A stretch of 64,000 nucleotides of DNA from Rhodoferax sp. OV413 (GCF_900104385.1 NZ_FNJA01000001.1:222386-286385); one strand, 5' to 3'. Counted from the stretch's first letter, positions 1 through 10,542 are shown. Translations and numbers: made by a program. Notes: a model not told the origin generated them from the letters alone.

Positions 1-262
1 TCGGGCCATCGCGCAGGATTTCCCGCGGATCGACACGCACGCCAGCTATGTCCGCAAAGGCCAGTTGGGCCATCGCCAGCCGATGTACTGACGGGCTGAG
101 AGTGCGGCTCTTGTGCCACGCATGGCCGGTGGGAAACACATACAAGGCGTCCAGCTGCAGCTGCTGCAGCGCCGACTGCGCCAGGGCCACGTGCATATTG
201 TGGGGCGGGTCGAATGCTCCGCCGAACACGCCGATACGGCGCAGAGGCGAAGTTACACCCAT
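1..262 (-). CDS. nadD: Nicotinate-nucleotide adenylyltransferase, N-terminal part
   Basis: NadD transfers AMP from ATP to nicotinate mononucleotide in cytoplasmic NAD synthesis. Only the first ~87 codons are inside the window; the 3' end lies beyond base 1. The reverse-strand translation from ATG at 262 begins [20 protein letters not shown] and continues with H-N-M-H, the GxFxPxHxGH-type nucleotidyltransferase signature of this family, though with Asn-Met where NadD usually has Ile-Gly. The start overlaps the last 10 bases of hemF, which fits translational coupling. The identification rests on the signature and the hemF neighbourhood; a related nucleotidyltransferase is possible but less likely. 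Confidence 0.85.
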   Translation of the reverse strand, partial: MGVTSPLRRIGVFGGAFDPPHNMHVALAQSALQQLQLDALYVFPTGHAWHKSRTLSPSVHRLAMAQLAFADIAGVRVDPREILRDGP

Positions 263-1164
263 GCACGTGGAACCAGAAACTCGCGCGTCAATGCGTCTTC
301 GGCCGAACCCGCTTCCGGCTGGTGCTGGTAGGACCAGCTGGCCAGCGGTGGCATCGACAGCAGGATCGATTCCGTGCGTCCGCCCGACTGCAGACCGAAG
401 TGCGTACCGCGGTCCCACACCAGGTTGAATTCCACATAGCGGCCGCGCCGGTACAGCTGGAAAGCCCGCTCGCGCTCGCCGTACGGCGTATCTTTGCGGC
501 GCAACAGAATCGGCACATAGGCATCCAGGAACGCCGAGCCCACGGCCTGCGTCATGGCCATGCTCTGCTCGGAGCCCAGCTCCGAGAAGTCGTCAAAAAA
601 CACGCCCCCGATGCCGCGTGGCTCCTGGCGGTGCTTCAGATAAAAGTACTCGTCGCACCATTGCTTGAAGCGCGGATATTTGTCGGCACCAAAGGGTGCG
701 AGTGCGCTTTGGCAGGTACGGTGAAAGTGCACCGCGTCTTCTTCAAAGCCGTAGATAGGCGTCAGATCCATGCCGCCGCCGAACCAGCAGACGGGCTCAC
801 CGTCTTGCGGCGTCGCAACGATCATGCGCACGTTCATGTGCACGGTAGGCGCATACGGATTGCGCGGATGGAACACCAGCGACACGCCCATGGCCTCGAA
901 AGGCGCACCCGCCAGCTGCGGCCGGTGCTGGGTGGCAGATGGCGGCAACTGCGGCCCGCGCACATGCGAAAACCCACAGCCCGCGCGCTCCAGCACAGCA
1001 CCGTTTTCCAGAATCTGGGTGATGCCCTGCCCTTGCAGCTTTTCGCCCGGCGGCTTTTCCCAGGCATCGCTCAGGAAGCTGCCGCCATCCAGCGCAGCCA
1101 TGCGGGTGGTGATACGCGACTGCAGGCCCAGCAAATAGGCCCGCATCAGCTCAGCGGTGTCCAA
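253..1164 (-). CDS. hemF: Coproporphyrinogen III oxidase, aerobic
   Basis: HemF oxidatively decarboxylates coproporphyrinogen III to protoporphyrinogen IX with O2 in haem synthesis, as a soluble cytoplasmic homodimer. Family blocks visible: the central [12 protein letters not shown] stretch with its conserved His, [17 protein letters not shown], and the C-terminal [20 protein letters not shown] segment. The frame stays open far upstream into purD, but a TTG at 1164 (two bases after the purD stop, preceded by AAGGG) gives 303 residues, the usual HemF length; an ATG at 1146 is the alternative. Tight spacing to purD and overlap with nadD indicate one transcript (yebC-purD-hemF-nadD). Confidence 0.95.
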   Translation of the reverse strand: MDTAELMRAYLLGLQSRITTRMAALDGGSFLSDAWEKPPGEKLQGQGITQILENGAVLERAGCGFSHVRGPQLPPSATQHRPQLAGAPFEAMGVSLVFHPRNPYAPTVHMNVRMIVATPQDGEPVCWFGGGMDLTPIYGFEEDAVHFHRTCQSALAPFGADKYPRFKQWCDEYFYLKHRQEPRGIGGVFFDDFSELGSEQSMAMTQAVGSAFLDAYVPILLRRKDTPYGERERAFQLYRRGRYVEFNLVWDRGTHFGLQSGGRTESILLSMPPLASWSYQHQPEAGSAEDALTREFLVPRAWV

Positions 1165-1166
1165 GC

Positions 1167-2459
1167 TCAACCCTTGACGGCTCTGAATCCGATGTCGCGG
1201 CGGTACTGCATGCCATCGAAATGGATGCCGCGCGTCACCTCGTAGGCATGCTGCTGCGCCAGCTTGACGTTGTCGGCCAGCACCGTCACGCACAAGACCC
1301 GGCCGCCCGAGGTCGACACCACATCGCCCTCCTTGACGGTACCGGCATGGAACACCACTGCATCGTCGGTCGCCTTGGGCAAACCGGTGATCGCATCGCC
1401 CTTGCGCGGCGTCATTGGATAGCCGTGGGCGGCCACCACCACGCCCAGGGCGATACGGCGGTCCCAGTCCAGGCTGATCTGGTCCAGCTTGCCATGCGGG
1501 CCGGGCTCGGTAGCCGCCCACAGCACCTCGAACAGATCGGACTTCAGCCGCATCATCAGCGGCTGGGTTTCCGGGTCGCCGAGGCGGCAATTGAATTCCA
1601 GCGTCTTGGGCTTGCCCTTGGCATCGATCATCAGTCCGGCGTACAAAAAGCCGGTGTAGGTGATGCCGTCTTTTTCCATGCCCTTGATGGTCGGCAGGAT
1701 GATTTCACGCATGGCGCGGGCGTGCACATCGGCCGTCACCACGGGGGCGGGCGAATACGCGCCCATGCCGCCGGTGTTCGGGCCCTGGTCGCCGTCGAGC
1801 AGGCGCTTGTGGTCCTGGCTGGTGGCCAGCGGGATCACATTCTTGCCGTCGCACAGGACGATGAAGCTGGCTTCTTCGCCGGCCAGGAATTCTTCGATCA
1901 CCACCCGCGCCCCACCCTCGTTGTGGCTCACACCCAGGGTGTTGTCGAGCAGCATGAAGTCGATGGCCTCGTGCGCCTCGGCCAGGGTCTGGGCTACGAC
2001 CACGCCTTTGCCAGCAGCCAGGCCGTCGGCCTTGACGACGATGGGCGCGCCCATTTTCTCGACGTAGGCATGGGCTGCGACCGGGTCGCTGAAGGTATCA
2101 AACTCGGCCGTGGGAATCCCGTGGCGCGCCATGAAGGCTTTGGAGAAAGCCTTGGAGCTTTCCAGCTGCGCGGCGGCCTTGGTAGCGCCAAAAATGCGCA
2201 TGCCATGGTTGCGGAACTCGTCCACTACGCCAGCCGCCAGCGGGCCTTCGGGGCCGACCACGGTCAGCGAGATGCCTTCGGTCTGCGCCCACTGGCGCAG
2301 CGCCTGCACATCGGTGATCGGCACGTTGATGAATTGCTCGTCCAGCGCGGTGCCGCCGTTGCCGGGGGCCACGTAGACACGGGTGACGCGGGCGCAACCG
2401 TTGAGCTTCCAGGCGAGTGCATGTTCGCGGCCGCCACCGCCAATAACCAGGACTTTCAT
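1167..2459 (-). CDS. purD: Phosphoribosylamine-glycine ligase (GARS)
   Basis: PurD joins glycine to 5-phosphoribosylamine with ATP, step two of de novo purine synthesis. The 430-residue protein has the N-terminal [19 protein letters not shown] dinucleotide-like motif, the ATP-grasp core with [18 protein letters not shown], the [22 protein letters not shown] signature (residues split here for length) and [13 protein letters not shown]. Length is normal and the protein is intact. Its ATG overlaps the yebC stop by four bases and its stop is two bases before hemF, so it sits in the middle of the operon. Supply of a glycine-using enzyme some 15 kb from the glycine riboswitch is probably coincidental. 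Confidence 0.97.
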   Translation of the reverse strand: MKVLVIGGGGREHALAWKLNGCARVTRVYVAPGNGGTALDEQFINVPITDVQALRQWAQTEGISLTVVGPEGPLAAGVVDEFRNHGMRIFGATKAAAQLESSKAFSKAFMARHGIPTAEFDTFSDPVAAHAYVEKMGAPIVVKADGLAAGKGVVVAQTLAEAHEAIDFMLLDNTLGVSHNEGGARVVIEEFLAGEEASFIVLCDGKNVIPLATSQDHKRLLDGDQGPNTGGMGAYSPAPVVTADVHARAMREIILPTIKGMEKDGITYTGFLYAGLMIDAKGKPKTLEFNCRLGDPETQPLMMRLKSDLFEVLWAATEPGPHGKLDQISLDWDRRIALGVVVAAHGYPMTPRKGDAITGLPKATDDAVVFHAGTVKEGDVVSTSGGRVLCVTVLADNVKLAQQHAYEVTRGIHFDGMQYRRDIGFRAVKG

Positions 2460-3175
2460 AGGCCAGCGTTGTGAAAGACTTCTTGGACATCGTCCAGGTC
2501 TTCGAGCACATCCAGTAGTTTTTGCATTTTTTCGGCGTCAGCGCCTTCCAGTTCGATGGTGTTCTCTGCCCGCATGGTGACTTCGGCCACCTCAGGTTTC
2601 AGGCCGGCGGTTTCCAGCGCCAGCTTGATCTTTTCAAAATCGGGGTAGGCGGTCAGCACCTCGATGGCGCCGTCTTCGTCGGTAATCACGTCTTCGGCGC
2701 CGGCTTCCAGCGCCACTTCCATCACCTTGTCTTCGTCCGTGCCCGGGGCAAAAACGAACTGGCCGCAGTGCTTGAACTGGAACGAGACCGAGCCTTCGGT
2801 ACCCATATTGCCGCCGTATTTGCTGAAGGCGTGGCGCACTTCGGCCACGGTACGCACACGGTTGTCGGTCATGGTGTCGACGATGATGGCTGCGCCACCG
2901 ATGCCGTAGCCTTCGTAGCGGATTTCTTCGTAGGTCACGCCTTCCAGCGTGCCGGTGGCTTTTTCGATGTTGCGCTTGACGGTGTCAGCCGCCAGATTCG
3001 AGGCCTTGGCCTTCTCAACGGCCAGGCGCAAACGCGGGTTAATACTGAGATCCCCGCCACCCAAACGGGCTGCCACCATGATTTCGCGGATCACACGGGT
3101 CCAGACCTTGCCCCGTTTTTCATCCTGGCGGCCCTTTCGGTGCTGAATATTCGCCCATTTACTGTGACCGGCCAC
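2456..3175 (-). CDS. YebC/PmpR family transcriptional regulator or translation factor
   Basis: YebC-family proteins are cytoplasmic; members have been described as DNA-binding regulators and, more recently, as ribosome-associated factors that relieve stalling. The sequence starts (M/V)[17 protein letters not shown], the family hallmark, has [20 protein letters not shown] in the middle, and is 239 residues, normal for the family. The start is GTG at 3175 with AAGGA eight bases upstream. It is the first gene of the minus-strand run into purD (four-base overlap) and is divergent from the HerA-like gene across a 70-bp gap that must hold both promoters. A second, diverged homologue is at 29547-30260. 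Confidence 0.93.
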   Translation of the reverse strand: MAGHSKWANIQHRKGRQDEKRGKVWTRVIREIMVAARLGGGDLSINPRLRLAVEKAKASNLAADTVKRNIEKATGTLEGVTYEEIRYEGYGIGGAAIIVDTMTDNRVRTVAEVRHAFSKYGGNMGTEGSVSFQFKHCGQFVFAPGTDEDKVMEVALEAGAEDVITDEDGAIEVLTAYPDFEKIKLALETAGLKPEVAEVTMRAENTIELEGADAEKMQKLLDVLEDLDDVQEVFHNAGL

Positions 3176-3245
3176 AAGAATTCCTTATCAATTGATTTAA
3201 TCTACCGGCAGATTTTACTGACCCCCAAACCTCCAGGACACCGCC

Positions 3246-4778
3246 ATGGCCGAACCCATCTTAATTGCCAAAAACGCCACCACTGTCTGCGAGTTGCTGC
3301 CCGCCCTGGCAAACCGCCATGGCCTGATCACCGGCGCCACCGGCACCGGCAAAACCGTCACCCTGCAGACCCTGGCGGAAAACTTCTCCAAGATCGGTGT
3401 ACCCGTCTTCATGGCCGACGTCAAAGGCGACCTGACCGGCATCAGCCAGGCCGGTCGCATTGGCGACAAGCTGGCCGGCATCCTGAAGGAACGCGGCATT
3501 GACCAGCCCGAATCCCTGGCCTGCCCCGCCACCCTGTGGGACGTGTTTGGCGAGCAAGGCCACCCAGTGCGCGCCACCGTGTCCGACATGGGGCCACTGC
3601 TGCTGGGCCGCATGCTGAACCTGAACGACACCCAGAGCGGCGTGCTGAACATGGTCTTCAAGATCGCCGACGACAACGGCCTGCTGCTGCTCGATTTGAA
3701 AGACCTGCGCGCCATGCTGCAGTACGTGGGCGACAACAGCAGCGAATTCACCACCCAGTACGGCAATGTGTCGGCGGCCAGTGTGGGCGCCATCCAGCGC
3801 GGCCTGCTGCAGATCGAGTCCCAGGGCGGCGACAAGTTCTTTGGCGAACCGATGCTGAACATCAGCGACTTCATGCAGACCGTCGACGGCAAGGGCGTGG
3901 TGAACATCCTGGCGGCCGACAAGCTGATGAATTCGCCACGCCTGTACGCCACCTTCTTGCTGTGGATGCTGTCCGAGCTGTTCGAGCAACTGCCGGAAAT
4001 TGGCGACCCCGAGCAGCCCAAGCTGGTGTTCTTCTTCGACGAAGCCCATCTGCTGTTCAACGAGGCGCCCAAGGCCCTGGTCGAGCGCATCGAGTTGGTG
4101 GTGCGCCTGGTGCGCTCCAAGGGCGTGGGCGTGTATTTCGTGACCCAAAACCCGCTGGACATTCCCGACTCGGTGCTGGCCCAGCTGGGCAACCGGGTCC
4201 AGCACGCGCTGCGCGCCTTCACCCCGCGCGACCAGAAGGCCGTCAAGGCCACGGCCCAGACCATGCGGCAAAAGCCCGGCCTGGACATCGAAGCCGCCAT
4301 CACCGAGCTGGCCGTGGGCGAGGCCCTGGTCAGCCTGCTGGATGCCAAGGGCCGGCCCAGCATCACCGAACGCGTATTTGTGCTGCCGCCGGGCAGCCAG
4401 CTCGGCCCCATCACCCCGGACCAGCGCAAAGTGCTGTTGCAGACCTCGCTGGTCGCCGGTATCTACGAAAAGGTGGTCGACCGCGAATCGGCTGCCGAAA
4501 AGCTGCAAGGCCGCACCCAGGCCACCGTGGCCAATGCCGCAAACAACGCCCCCGCAGGTACCCTGCCCGGCCAGGCGGCACCGGCCTCTGGCGGCGCCCT
4601 GGGCGGCGTGATGGGCGGGCTGAACGACATCCTGTTCGGCACCACCGGCCCGCGCGGCGCAAAGCACGACGGCCTGGCCCAGACCATGATGAAGTCCGCC
4701 GTGCGCACCATGGGCACCAAGGTCGGCCAGGAAATCCTGCGCGGCGTCTTGGGCGGCATCTTCGGCGGCAAAAGATAA
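3246..4778 (+). CDS. HerA-like helicase/ATPase, DUF853 (YjgR) family
   Basis: This 510-residue protein belongs to the DUF853 branch of the HerA/FtsK-type P-loop ATPases; its biological role is not established. Walker A is GATGTGKT at residues 30-37, followed by a VKGDLTG segment typical of the family; Walker B is [10 protein letters not shown] with Asp265-Glu266. The C-terminal ~70 residues are rich in Gly and Ala (low complexity) before a GxxxG-like GGIFGGKR end. It is read divergently from yebC and has a repeat-family copy immediately after its stop. There is no NurA-like partner nearby, so a role in end resection like archaeal HerA is not supported here. Confidence 0.9.
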   Translation: MAEPILIAKNATTVCELLPALANRHGLITGATGTGKTVTLQTLAENFSKIGVPVFMADVKGDLTGISQAGRIGDKLAGILKERGIDQPESLACPATLWDVFGEQGHPVRATVSDMGPLLLGRMLNLNDTQSGVLNMVFKIADDNGLLLLDLKDLRAMLQYVGDNSSEFTTQYGNVSAASVGAIQRGLLQIESQGGDKFFGEPMLNISDFMQTVDGKGVVNILAADKLMNSPRLYATFLLWMLSELFEQLPEIGDPEQPKLVFFFDEAHLLFNEAPKALVERIELVVRLVRSKGVGVYFVTQNPLDIPDSVLAQLGNRVQHALRAFTPRDQKAVKATAQTMRQKPGLDIEAAITELAVGEALVSLLDAKGRPSITERVFVLPPGSQLGPITPDQRKVLLQTSLVAGIYEKVVDRESAAEKLQGRTQATVANAANNAPAGTLPGQAAPASGGALGGVMGGLNDILFGTTGPRGAKHDGLAQTMMKSAVRTMGTKVGQEILRGVLGGIFGGKR

Positions 4779-4847
4779 ATTCATAAAAAATCGGGCTCTA
4801 GCGAAGATACTACTTGCGCAAGCAGCTACACATTCAATAGCAAATCA
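4779..4847. repeat. Dispersed ~60-bp repeat, copy R1
   Basis: Begins directly at the stop of the HerA-like gene. Carries the family landmarks ATAAAAAAtCGGGCTCT, GCGCAAGCAGCTA and CAATAGCAAA; compare copy R13 at 39545, which keeps the same order of blocks with a better preserved hairpin. The internal GCGCAG palindrome is degraded here. Confidence 0.65.
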
Positions 4848-4859
4848 ATATTCCACGCC

Positions 4860-5828
4860 ATGGCAGAACTCCCGCTCCCCAGCTTTGACGACGTGGCCGC
4901 AGCATCCAGCCGCATCCAGGGCCAGGCCCATGCCACGCCGGTGCTGCGTTCGCGCACCATCGACTCGCAACTCGGCGCGCAGCTGTTCTTCAAGGCCGAG
5001 AACTTCCAGCGCATGGGCGCGTTCAAGTTCCGCGGCGGCTTCAATGCGCTGTCGCGCTTCACGCCCGAGCAAAAAAAGCGCGGCGTGCTGGCGTTCTCCT
5101 CCGGCAACCACGCACAGGCGATTGCGCTGTCGGCCCAGCTGCTGGGCATGCCGGCCACCATCGTGATGCCGCAGGACGCACCCGCCGCCAAGCTGGCGGC
5201 CACCCGCGGCTACGGCGCCGAGGTGGTGACCTACGACCGCTTTACCCAGGACCGCGAGGCCATCAGCCAGCAGATCGCCCAAGAGCGCGGCATGACGCTG
5301 ATTCCGCCGTATGACCATGCCGACGTGATCGCCGGCCAGGGCACGGCGGCCAAAGAGCTGTTTGAAGAAGTGGGCGAACTGGATTATTTGTTCGTCTGTC
5401 TGGGCGGCGGCGGCCTGCTCAGCGGCTCGGCACTGTCGGCCAAGGCCTTGTCGCCGCAATGCCGCATCTACGGCGTCGAGCCGAAGGCCGGTAACGACGG
5501 CCAGCAGTCGCTGGCCCAGGGCCACATCGTGCATATCGACACCCCGCGCACCATCGCCGACGGCGCGCAGACCCAGCACCTGGGCCAGCTGACCTTCCCC
5601 ATCATCCGCCGCGATGTGGCCGGCATCGTTACCGCCAGCGACGCCCAATTGGTGCAGACCATGCGCTTCTATGCCGAGCGCATGAAGATGGTCGTCGAGC
5701 CCACCGGCTGCCTGAGCCTGGCCGGTGCCGAGCACGGCGGCGTGGACATCCGCGGCGCGCGCGTCGGCATCCTCGTCAGCGGCGGCAACGTCGACATGGC
5801 GCGTTTCGCGGAGTTGCTCGGCAGCTAG
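4860..5828 (+). CDS. PLP-dependent threonine/serine dehydratase-like ammonia-lyase
   Basis: A fold-type II PLP enzyme of the serine racemase / threo-3-hydroxyaspartate ammonia-lyase / catabolic threonine dehydratase group, 322 residues and lacking the C-terminal ACT regulatory domain of biosynthetic IlvA. The PLP lysine is Lys57 in RMGAFKFRGG; SSGNHAQAIA and the phosphate-binding GGGGLLSG loop are intact. It should deaminate a hydroxy-amino acid to the keto acid and ammonia in the cytoplasm; the exact substrate cannot be told from sequence. Its stop overlaps the stop of the convergent DUF2798 gene by three bases. No clear operon partner. Confidence 0.88.
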   Translation: MAELPLPSFDDVAAASSRIQGQAHATPVLRSRTIDSQLGAQLFFKAENFQRMGAFKFRGGFNALSRFTPEQKKRGVLAFSSGNHAQAIALSAQLLGMPATIVMPQDAPAAKLAATRGYGAEVVTYDRFTQDREAISQQIAQERGMTLIPPYDHADVIAGQGTAAKELFEEVGELDYLFVCLGGGGLLSGSALSAKALSPQCRIYGVEPKAGNDGQQSLAQGHIVHIDTPRTIADGAQTQHLGQLTFPIIRRDVAGIVTASDAQLVQTMRFYAERMKMVVEPTGCLSLAGAEHGGVDIRGARVGILVSGGNVDMARFAELLGS

Positions 5829-6088
5829 CCCTGCACGGTCGCCGCGGTCAGCCGCAGCACCACCGGTCGCACGCCCAGCACGCAGACAAAGGCCGCCGGC
5901 ATGGCCAGCGCATAGGCGCTCAGCACCCGCCACAGGTAGCCGTTGGCCAGGCCGGTGCCGGCGGCGACGATCACCGCGCACATCAAAAAGGCCATGATGC
6001 CAGCCATGTAAAAGGCGAACACCACGGGCGTAAAGCGCTTGGGTATCTTCCAGAAGGCCGGGCGTGGGGAAGAGGTGGATAGGGACAT
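5825..6088 (-). CDS. DUF2798 domain small membrane protein
   Basis: An 87-residue protein with two predicted membrane helices (around FAFYMAGIMAFLMCAVIVAAG and YALAMPAAFVCVLGVRPVVL, each shortened here) matching the DUF2798 pattern; function unknown. The frame is open 16 codons further upstream, but MSLSTSSPRP at 6088 puts the first helix at a normal distance from the start and is my choice. It lies divergent to the LysR gene at 6220, and its tail overlaps the tail of the dehydratase. A palindrome suitable for a LysR protein lies between the two divergent genes. Confidence 0.75.
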   Translation of the reverse strand: MSLSTSSPRPAFWKIPKRFTPVVFAFYMAGIMAFLMCAVIVAAGTGLANGYLWRVLSAYALAMPAAFVCVLGVRPVVLRLTAATVQG

Positions 6089-6175
6089 GGTGTGGACCTG
6101 GTAGTTGCAAGCGAATGGCGCAACTTTAAGAGCCATCGCCGCTGCGCACTAGACGGCTACAGCCACTTTCACTGC

Positions 6176-6188
6176 TAAGCTCAGCTTA
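6176..6188. promoter_or_regulatory. Candidate LysR operator, perfect T-N11-A palindrome
   Basis: TAAGCTCAGCTTA is a perfect 13-bp palindrome around a central base and fits the T-N11-A rule of LysR-type regulators. It lies 32 bases before the LysR start and in the shared gap with the divergent DUF2798 gene, the classical position for autoregulation. Function is inferred. Confidence 0.5.
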
Positions 6189-6219
6189 TGAATAAAGAAA
6201 TCTATTCCTAAGCGAATCC

Positions 6220-7173
6220 ATGTCCAACCTGCGTGGCATAGAAACCTTTATCCGGGCCGTCGAAGGCGGCAGCATCGCTGCGGCGGCGCGCCAGCTGGGC
6301 ATCAGCGCCGCGGCCGCCAGCCAGAACCTGGGCCGATTGGAAAAAGAACTCGGCACCCGGCTGCTGACGCGCACCACCCGCTCGCAGGCGCTGACCGCGG
6401 CCGGCGAGGTGTACTTTGCCCAGGTCGGCCCGCTGCTCGACGGCCTGGCGCAGGCCCAGTCCGAACTCTCGGCGCTGCAGGACACGGTGCAGGGCCGGCT
6501 CAAAATCTCCTGCGCGGTCGCCTTTGGCCGGCATATGGTGGCGCCGCTGATGCCGGCCTTTATGGCGCGCTACCCGCGGGTGCACCTGGAAATGCTGATG
6601 GTCGACCGCAATGTCGACCACCTGAAGGAGGACGTGGACGCCAGCATCCGCTTCCGCCACGTGCTGGAGCCCGGCCTGGTGGCGCGGCGAATCGCCACCG
6701 CGCCCATGGTGTTCTGCGCGGCACCGGCCTATCTGCAGCAGCATGGCCGGCCGACCACGCCCGAAGACCTGGCCCACCATCCCTGCCTGGCGTTTCGCCT
6801 GCCGCTGGACGGGCGACTCATGCAATGGCCGTTTCTGCGCGACGGGGTTCGCTTCGCCCCGGCCATCCAGACCGCCGCCGTGTGCAACGACATCGACACC
6901 CTGGCCGCTCTGGCCGTAGCCGGTGCCGGCGTGGCCCGGCTCGGCAGCTTCATCGCCAACCCCTTGATCGCCGCCGGCAAGCTGGAGCCGCTGTTTCTGA
7001 ATTCCGGCGGACGCGGACGCACCCGGGCCGACCCCGAGCCGCTGGAGTACTTCGCCTGCTTCCGCGACCGCCAGCACCTGCCGGCGCCGGTGCGGGTGTT
7101 CGTGGACTTCATCGCCGAAGCCTTGCAAGACCACCCGCTGCTGCGCGCGCCGGTATGGCCACTGGCGGCCTGA
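6220..7173 (+). CDS. LysR-family transcriptional regulator
   Basis: A 317-residue LysR-type regulator: N-terminal winged HTH (residues ~1-60, MSNLRGIETFIRAVEGGSI and GISAAAASQNLGRLEKELGT) and a periplasmic-binding-like effector domain (~90-295). The C-terminal region NSGGRGRTRADPEP is unusual but in frame. Its 92-bp distance to the URC1-like gene on the same strand suggests it may control uracil catabolism, although LysR proteins more often act on a divergent target, here the DUF2798 gene. Subgroup resembles the CrgA-like regulators. Effector unknown. Confidence 0.92.
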   Translation: MSNLRGIETFIRAVEGGSIAAAARQLGISAAAASQNLGRLEKELGTRLLTRTTRSQALTAAGEVYFAQVGPLLDGLAQAQSELSALQDTVQGRLKISCAVAFGRHMVAPLMPAFMARYPRVHLEMLMVDRNVDHLKEDVDASIRFRHVLEPGLVARRIATAPMVFCAAPAYLQQHGRPTTPEDLAHHPCLAFRLPLDGRLMQWPFLRDGVRFAPAIQTAAVCNDIDTLAALAVAGAGVARLGSFIANPLIAAGKLEPLFLNSGGRGRTRADPEPLEYFACFRDRQHLPAPVRVFVDFIAEALQDHPLLRAPVWPLAA

Positions 7174-7265
7174 AACACAAGCCCGCGGCACGCAAAATGC
7201 ATAGCATCTACCCTGCTTGCCAGACTGCCCGCCCATCGCTACATTGGATTTTTTGAGGACTCTCC

Positions 7266-8546
7266 ATGCCTGCTGACCTCGCCACCAGCTCCCCGGCGCC
7301 CGCCGCTCCTGGCCCCAGCCATATCCGCTTGACATCCCACGCCAGCGGCTATGGCGCCTTGCCGATACGCTGGGCCGCGGCCACCGCTACCGAGCGCGGC
7401 CCGGTGGTCGGCACCACCACCAAACGCAGCCACCGCAATGTGATCGGCACGCACAGTGGCAGCTACAGCATCTACCGCGCGCTGGCCATCGCCTCCGGCG
7501 GCCTGTCGCCCAAGCACAAGGCCGATCTGACCAACACCATGCCGACCGACATCATCGGCCCCTACCCGCAGTGGAGCGAGCCGGGCCGCATCGTCGCCAT
7601 GGACCCCTGGGGCGCGACGATTGCCGACGTGTTCTCGGCCGAGCTGGCCGCCGGCTACGACATCCGCCCGACCATCGCCGTAACCCAGGCCCATGTGATC
7701 CTGCCCGAAGTCATCGAAGCGCTGCAGTCGGGTCGCCTCAAGGCCGATGGCAAATTCCTTACCGCTGGCGGTGCCGCCATGGTCACCAAGGTGGCGGTCG
7801 AGCCGGTCTGGTACCTGCCCGAAGTCGCCAAGCGCTTCAACTGCACCGAAGCCGAACTGCGCCGCGTGCTGTTCGAAGAAACCGGCGGCATGTACCCCGA
7901 ACTGGTGACGCGCAGCGACCTGGAAGTGTTTCTGCCGCCGATCGGCGGGCTCACCGCCTACATCTTCGGCAACCCGCGCGACCTGGCGAACCCCGAGGTC
8001 GAGCTCACCGCCCGCGTCCACGACGAATGCAATGGCTCGGACGTGTTCGGCTCCGACATCTGCACCTGCCGCCCCTATCTGACGCACGCCATCGAGGAAT
8101 GCATCCAGGGCGCGCAGCGCGGCGGTGTCGGCCTGGTGTCGTATTTCCGCAAGGAAGGCCGGGCCCTCGGCGAAGTCACCAAGTTCCTGGTCTACAACGC
8201 GCGCAAACGCCAGGTCGGTGGCGACACGGCGGACCAGTATTTCAACCGCACCGAATGCGTGGCCGGCGTGCAGGACATGCGCTTCCAGGAACTCATGCCC
8301 GACGTGCTGAACTGGCTGGGCATCCGCAAAATCCACCGCCTGGTGTCGATGAGCAATATGAAGTACGACGCTATCACCCGCGCCGGCATCGAGGTGGTGC
8401 AACGGGTGAATATTCCCGACCACATGATCCCCGCCGACGCACAGGTCGAAATGGACGCGAAAATGGCGGCTGGCTACTTCACCCCCGGTGCGGTGCCAAC
8501 TGCCGAAGAATTGAAAAAGGCCAAGGGCCGTGGATTGACTGAATGA
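7266..8546 (+). CDS. URC1-like GTP cyclohydrolase II family protein, uracil catabolism
   Basis: A 426-residue RibA-related protein, roughly twice RibA length because of a long N-terminal extension. The zinc triad of GTP cyclohydrolase II is present with exact spacing (Cys255, Cys266, Cys268 in CNGSDVFGSDICTC), as is a catalytic-arginine loop YFRKEGRALGEVTK equivalent to RibA RQEGRGIGL. Proteins of this architecture are URC1 of the fungal/bacterial URC pathway, thought to open the pyrimidine ring of a uridine nucleotide. No riboflavin genes adjoin; instead URC4-like and upp genes follow with a four-base overlap and an 18-bp gap. This context makes URC1 far likelier than RibA. Confidence 0.88.
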   Translation: MPADLATSSPAPAAPGPSHIRLTSHASGYGALPIRWAAATATERGPVVGTTTKRSHRNVIGTHSGSYSIYRALAIASGGLSPKHKADLTNTMPTDIIGPYPQWSEPGRIVAMDPWGATIADVFSAELAAGYDIRPTIAVTQAHVILPEVIEALQSGRLKADGKFLTAGGAAMVTKVAVEPVWYLPEVAKRFNCTEAELRRVLFEETGGMYPELVTRSDLEVFLPPIGGLTAYIFGNPRDLANPEVELTARVHDECNGSDVFGSDICTCRPYLTHAIEECIQGAQRGGVGLVSYFRKEGRALGEVTKFLVYNARKRQVGGDTADQYFNRTECVAGVQDMRFQELMPDVLNWLGIRKIHRLVSMSNMKYDAITRAGIEVVQRVNIPDHMIPADAQVEMDAKMAAGYFTPGAVPTAEELKKAKGRGLTE

Positions 8547-9820
8547 CTATGGATTTGATAGCTGCTGACGCAGATATAACAAGCGCTGCAGCCCTGTTGC
8601 GCTCAACAAAAGCGATACGCAGCCGGGCCCAGGCCCTGCTGGCGCGGGCCCGCGCCGGCGGCTCGGCCTACTTCACGGTAGATGACGCCGCGCTGCAGCC
8701 CACCGCCGCCCTGGTGGCCCAGGTGACGCGCGAGCGTTACCCGAGCCTGAAGATCCCGTACCACAGCCGCTGGCGGCATTTCGAGGCCGGCAAGGTAGAC
8801 CGTACTGCGCTGCTGAACGAAGAACTGGGCAAGGTATCCGTGGCCAAACGCGCCCGCGCCCACATCGACCTGGCCATCGTCAGCGTGCTGCTCGATGCCG
8901 GCTCGGGCCCCGACTGGAGCTACACCGACCCGCGCACCGGCCAGAAGCTCAGCCGCTCCGAAGGCCTGGGCGTGGCCAGCTACAACGCCTTTACCAAGGG
9001 CTTGTTTTCCAGCAAGCCGACCCAGCCTTGCCAGGCCGATGCGCTAGGCCTGCAGAATCTGACGGCACGCCAACTCGGCGATGCCTTCCAGGTCGGCGTG
9101 GAGAACCCGCTGGTCGGGCTCGAAGGCCGGGCCGCGCTGCTGCGGCGCCTGGGTGAAGTCATCGCCGCCCAGCCCGAAGTGTTTGGCGGTGCTGGCGGCC
9201 TGTGCCGGCCGGGTCGCTTGTTCGACCATCTGGTGCCAGCCGATTCTGATGCGCCAACGGTGGCCGCACACGACATTCTTGTAGCCTTGTTAAGCACGCT
9301 GTCGCCCATCTGGCCTGCGCAGAACGCAATCAAAACCGAAGCGGGCAACGAAATTTCGCTGGGCGACTGCTGGCGCCACAGCGCCGTGCCCGGCGTGGGT
9401 GCCAGCGCCGGCTGGATGCCTTTCCACAAGCTGTCGCAGTGGCTGTCGTATTCGCTGCTGGAACCGCTGGAATGGGCCGACGTAACCGTCACCGGCCTGG
9501 ATGCGCTGACGGGCTTGCCCGAATACCGCAACGGCGGCCTGCTGCTCGACGGCGGCGTGCTGGCTTTGAAGAACCCGGCGCTGGCCCAACAGGCGCAGAC
9601 CGCTGGCGATGAATGCATCGTCGAATGGCGCGCGCTGACGGTGGCGCTGCTGGACGAACTGGCTCCGCTGGTGCGCGCCGAGCTGGGTTTGACGGCCGAG
9701 CAGATGCCGCTGGCCTGCGTGCTCGAAGGCGGCACCTGGGCCGCCGGCCGGGTGCTGGCCCAGCGCCTGCGCGGTGGCACGCCGCCCCTGAATATCGCCA
9801 GCGATGGCACCGTGTTTTAA
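8543..9820 (+). CDS. URC4-like protein (DUF1688), uracil catabolism
   Basis: A 425-residue DUF1688 protein, the family of fungal URC4/urg3, required in the URC pathway downstream of URC1; its reaction is not settled. Landmarks are PYHSRWRHFEAGKVDR, LGVASYNAFTKGLFSS and a C-terminal ACVLEGGTWAAGRVLA. It starts at an ATG overlapping the URC1 stop (ATGA). The first ~17 codons (MDLIAADADITSAAALL) coincide with a copy of the dispersed repeat, so the N terminus is partly repeat-derived; DUF1688 homology begins just after it. Likely co-translated with its neighbours in a uracil-degrading operon. Confidence 0.87.
   Translation: MTMDLIAADADITSAAALLRSTKAIRSRAQALLARARAGGSAYFTVDDAALQPTAALVAQVTRERYPSLKIPYHSRWRHFEAGKVDRTALLNEELGKVSVAKRARAHIDLAIVSVLLDAGSGPDWSYTDPRTGQKLSRSEGLGVASYNAFTKGLFSSKPTQPCQADALGLQNLTARQLGDAFQVGVENPLVGLEGRAALLRRLGEVIAAQPEVFGGAGGLCRPGRLFDHLVPADSDAPTVAAHDILVALLSTLSPIWPAQNAIKTEAGNEISLGDCWRHSAVPGVGASAGWMPFHKLSQWLSYSLLEPLEWADVTVTGLDALTGLPEYRNGGLLLDGGVLALKNPALAQQAQTAGDECIVEWRALTVALLDELAPLVRAELGLTAEQMPLACVLEGGTWAAGRVLAQRLRGGTPPLNIASDGTVF
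8551..8596. repeat. Dispersed repeat, copy R2, inside URC4-like coding region
   Basis: Bases with GATTTGATAGCTGCTGACGC and CAGATATAACAAGCGCTGCAG match the family order seen in R8 and R9 (GATAGCT, GCGCAG, AAGCGC). It encodes residues 4-18 of the URC4-like protein in frame. Confidence 0.6.
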
Positions 9821-9838
9821 CTTGGAATCGAAGACATC

Positions 9839-10468
<630 letters not shown>

Positions 10469-10521
10469 GGCTCTAGGGCTTATTCAATCAGCGCCACCAG
10501 CTATCTAAAACATAGCATTAT
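10469..10521. repeat. Dispersed repeat, copy R3
   Basis: Directly after the upp stop: GGCTCTAGGGCTTATTCAAT, then AGCGCCACCAGCTAT and AAAACATAGCATTAT. Same block order as R13 but with a degraded central palindrome. It may act as the transcript end after upp. Confidence 0.65.
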
Positions 10522-10542
10522 CCGGCACTGCAGGGCAGCCTG

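Noticed and set aside
253-1590. Extended hemF frame of 445 codons
   Set aside because: The upstream part overlaps purD in another frame and has no homology look; the TTG at 1164 gives normal HemF length.
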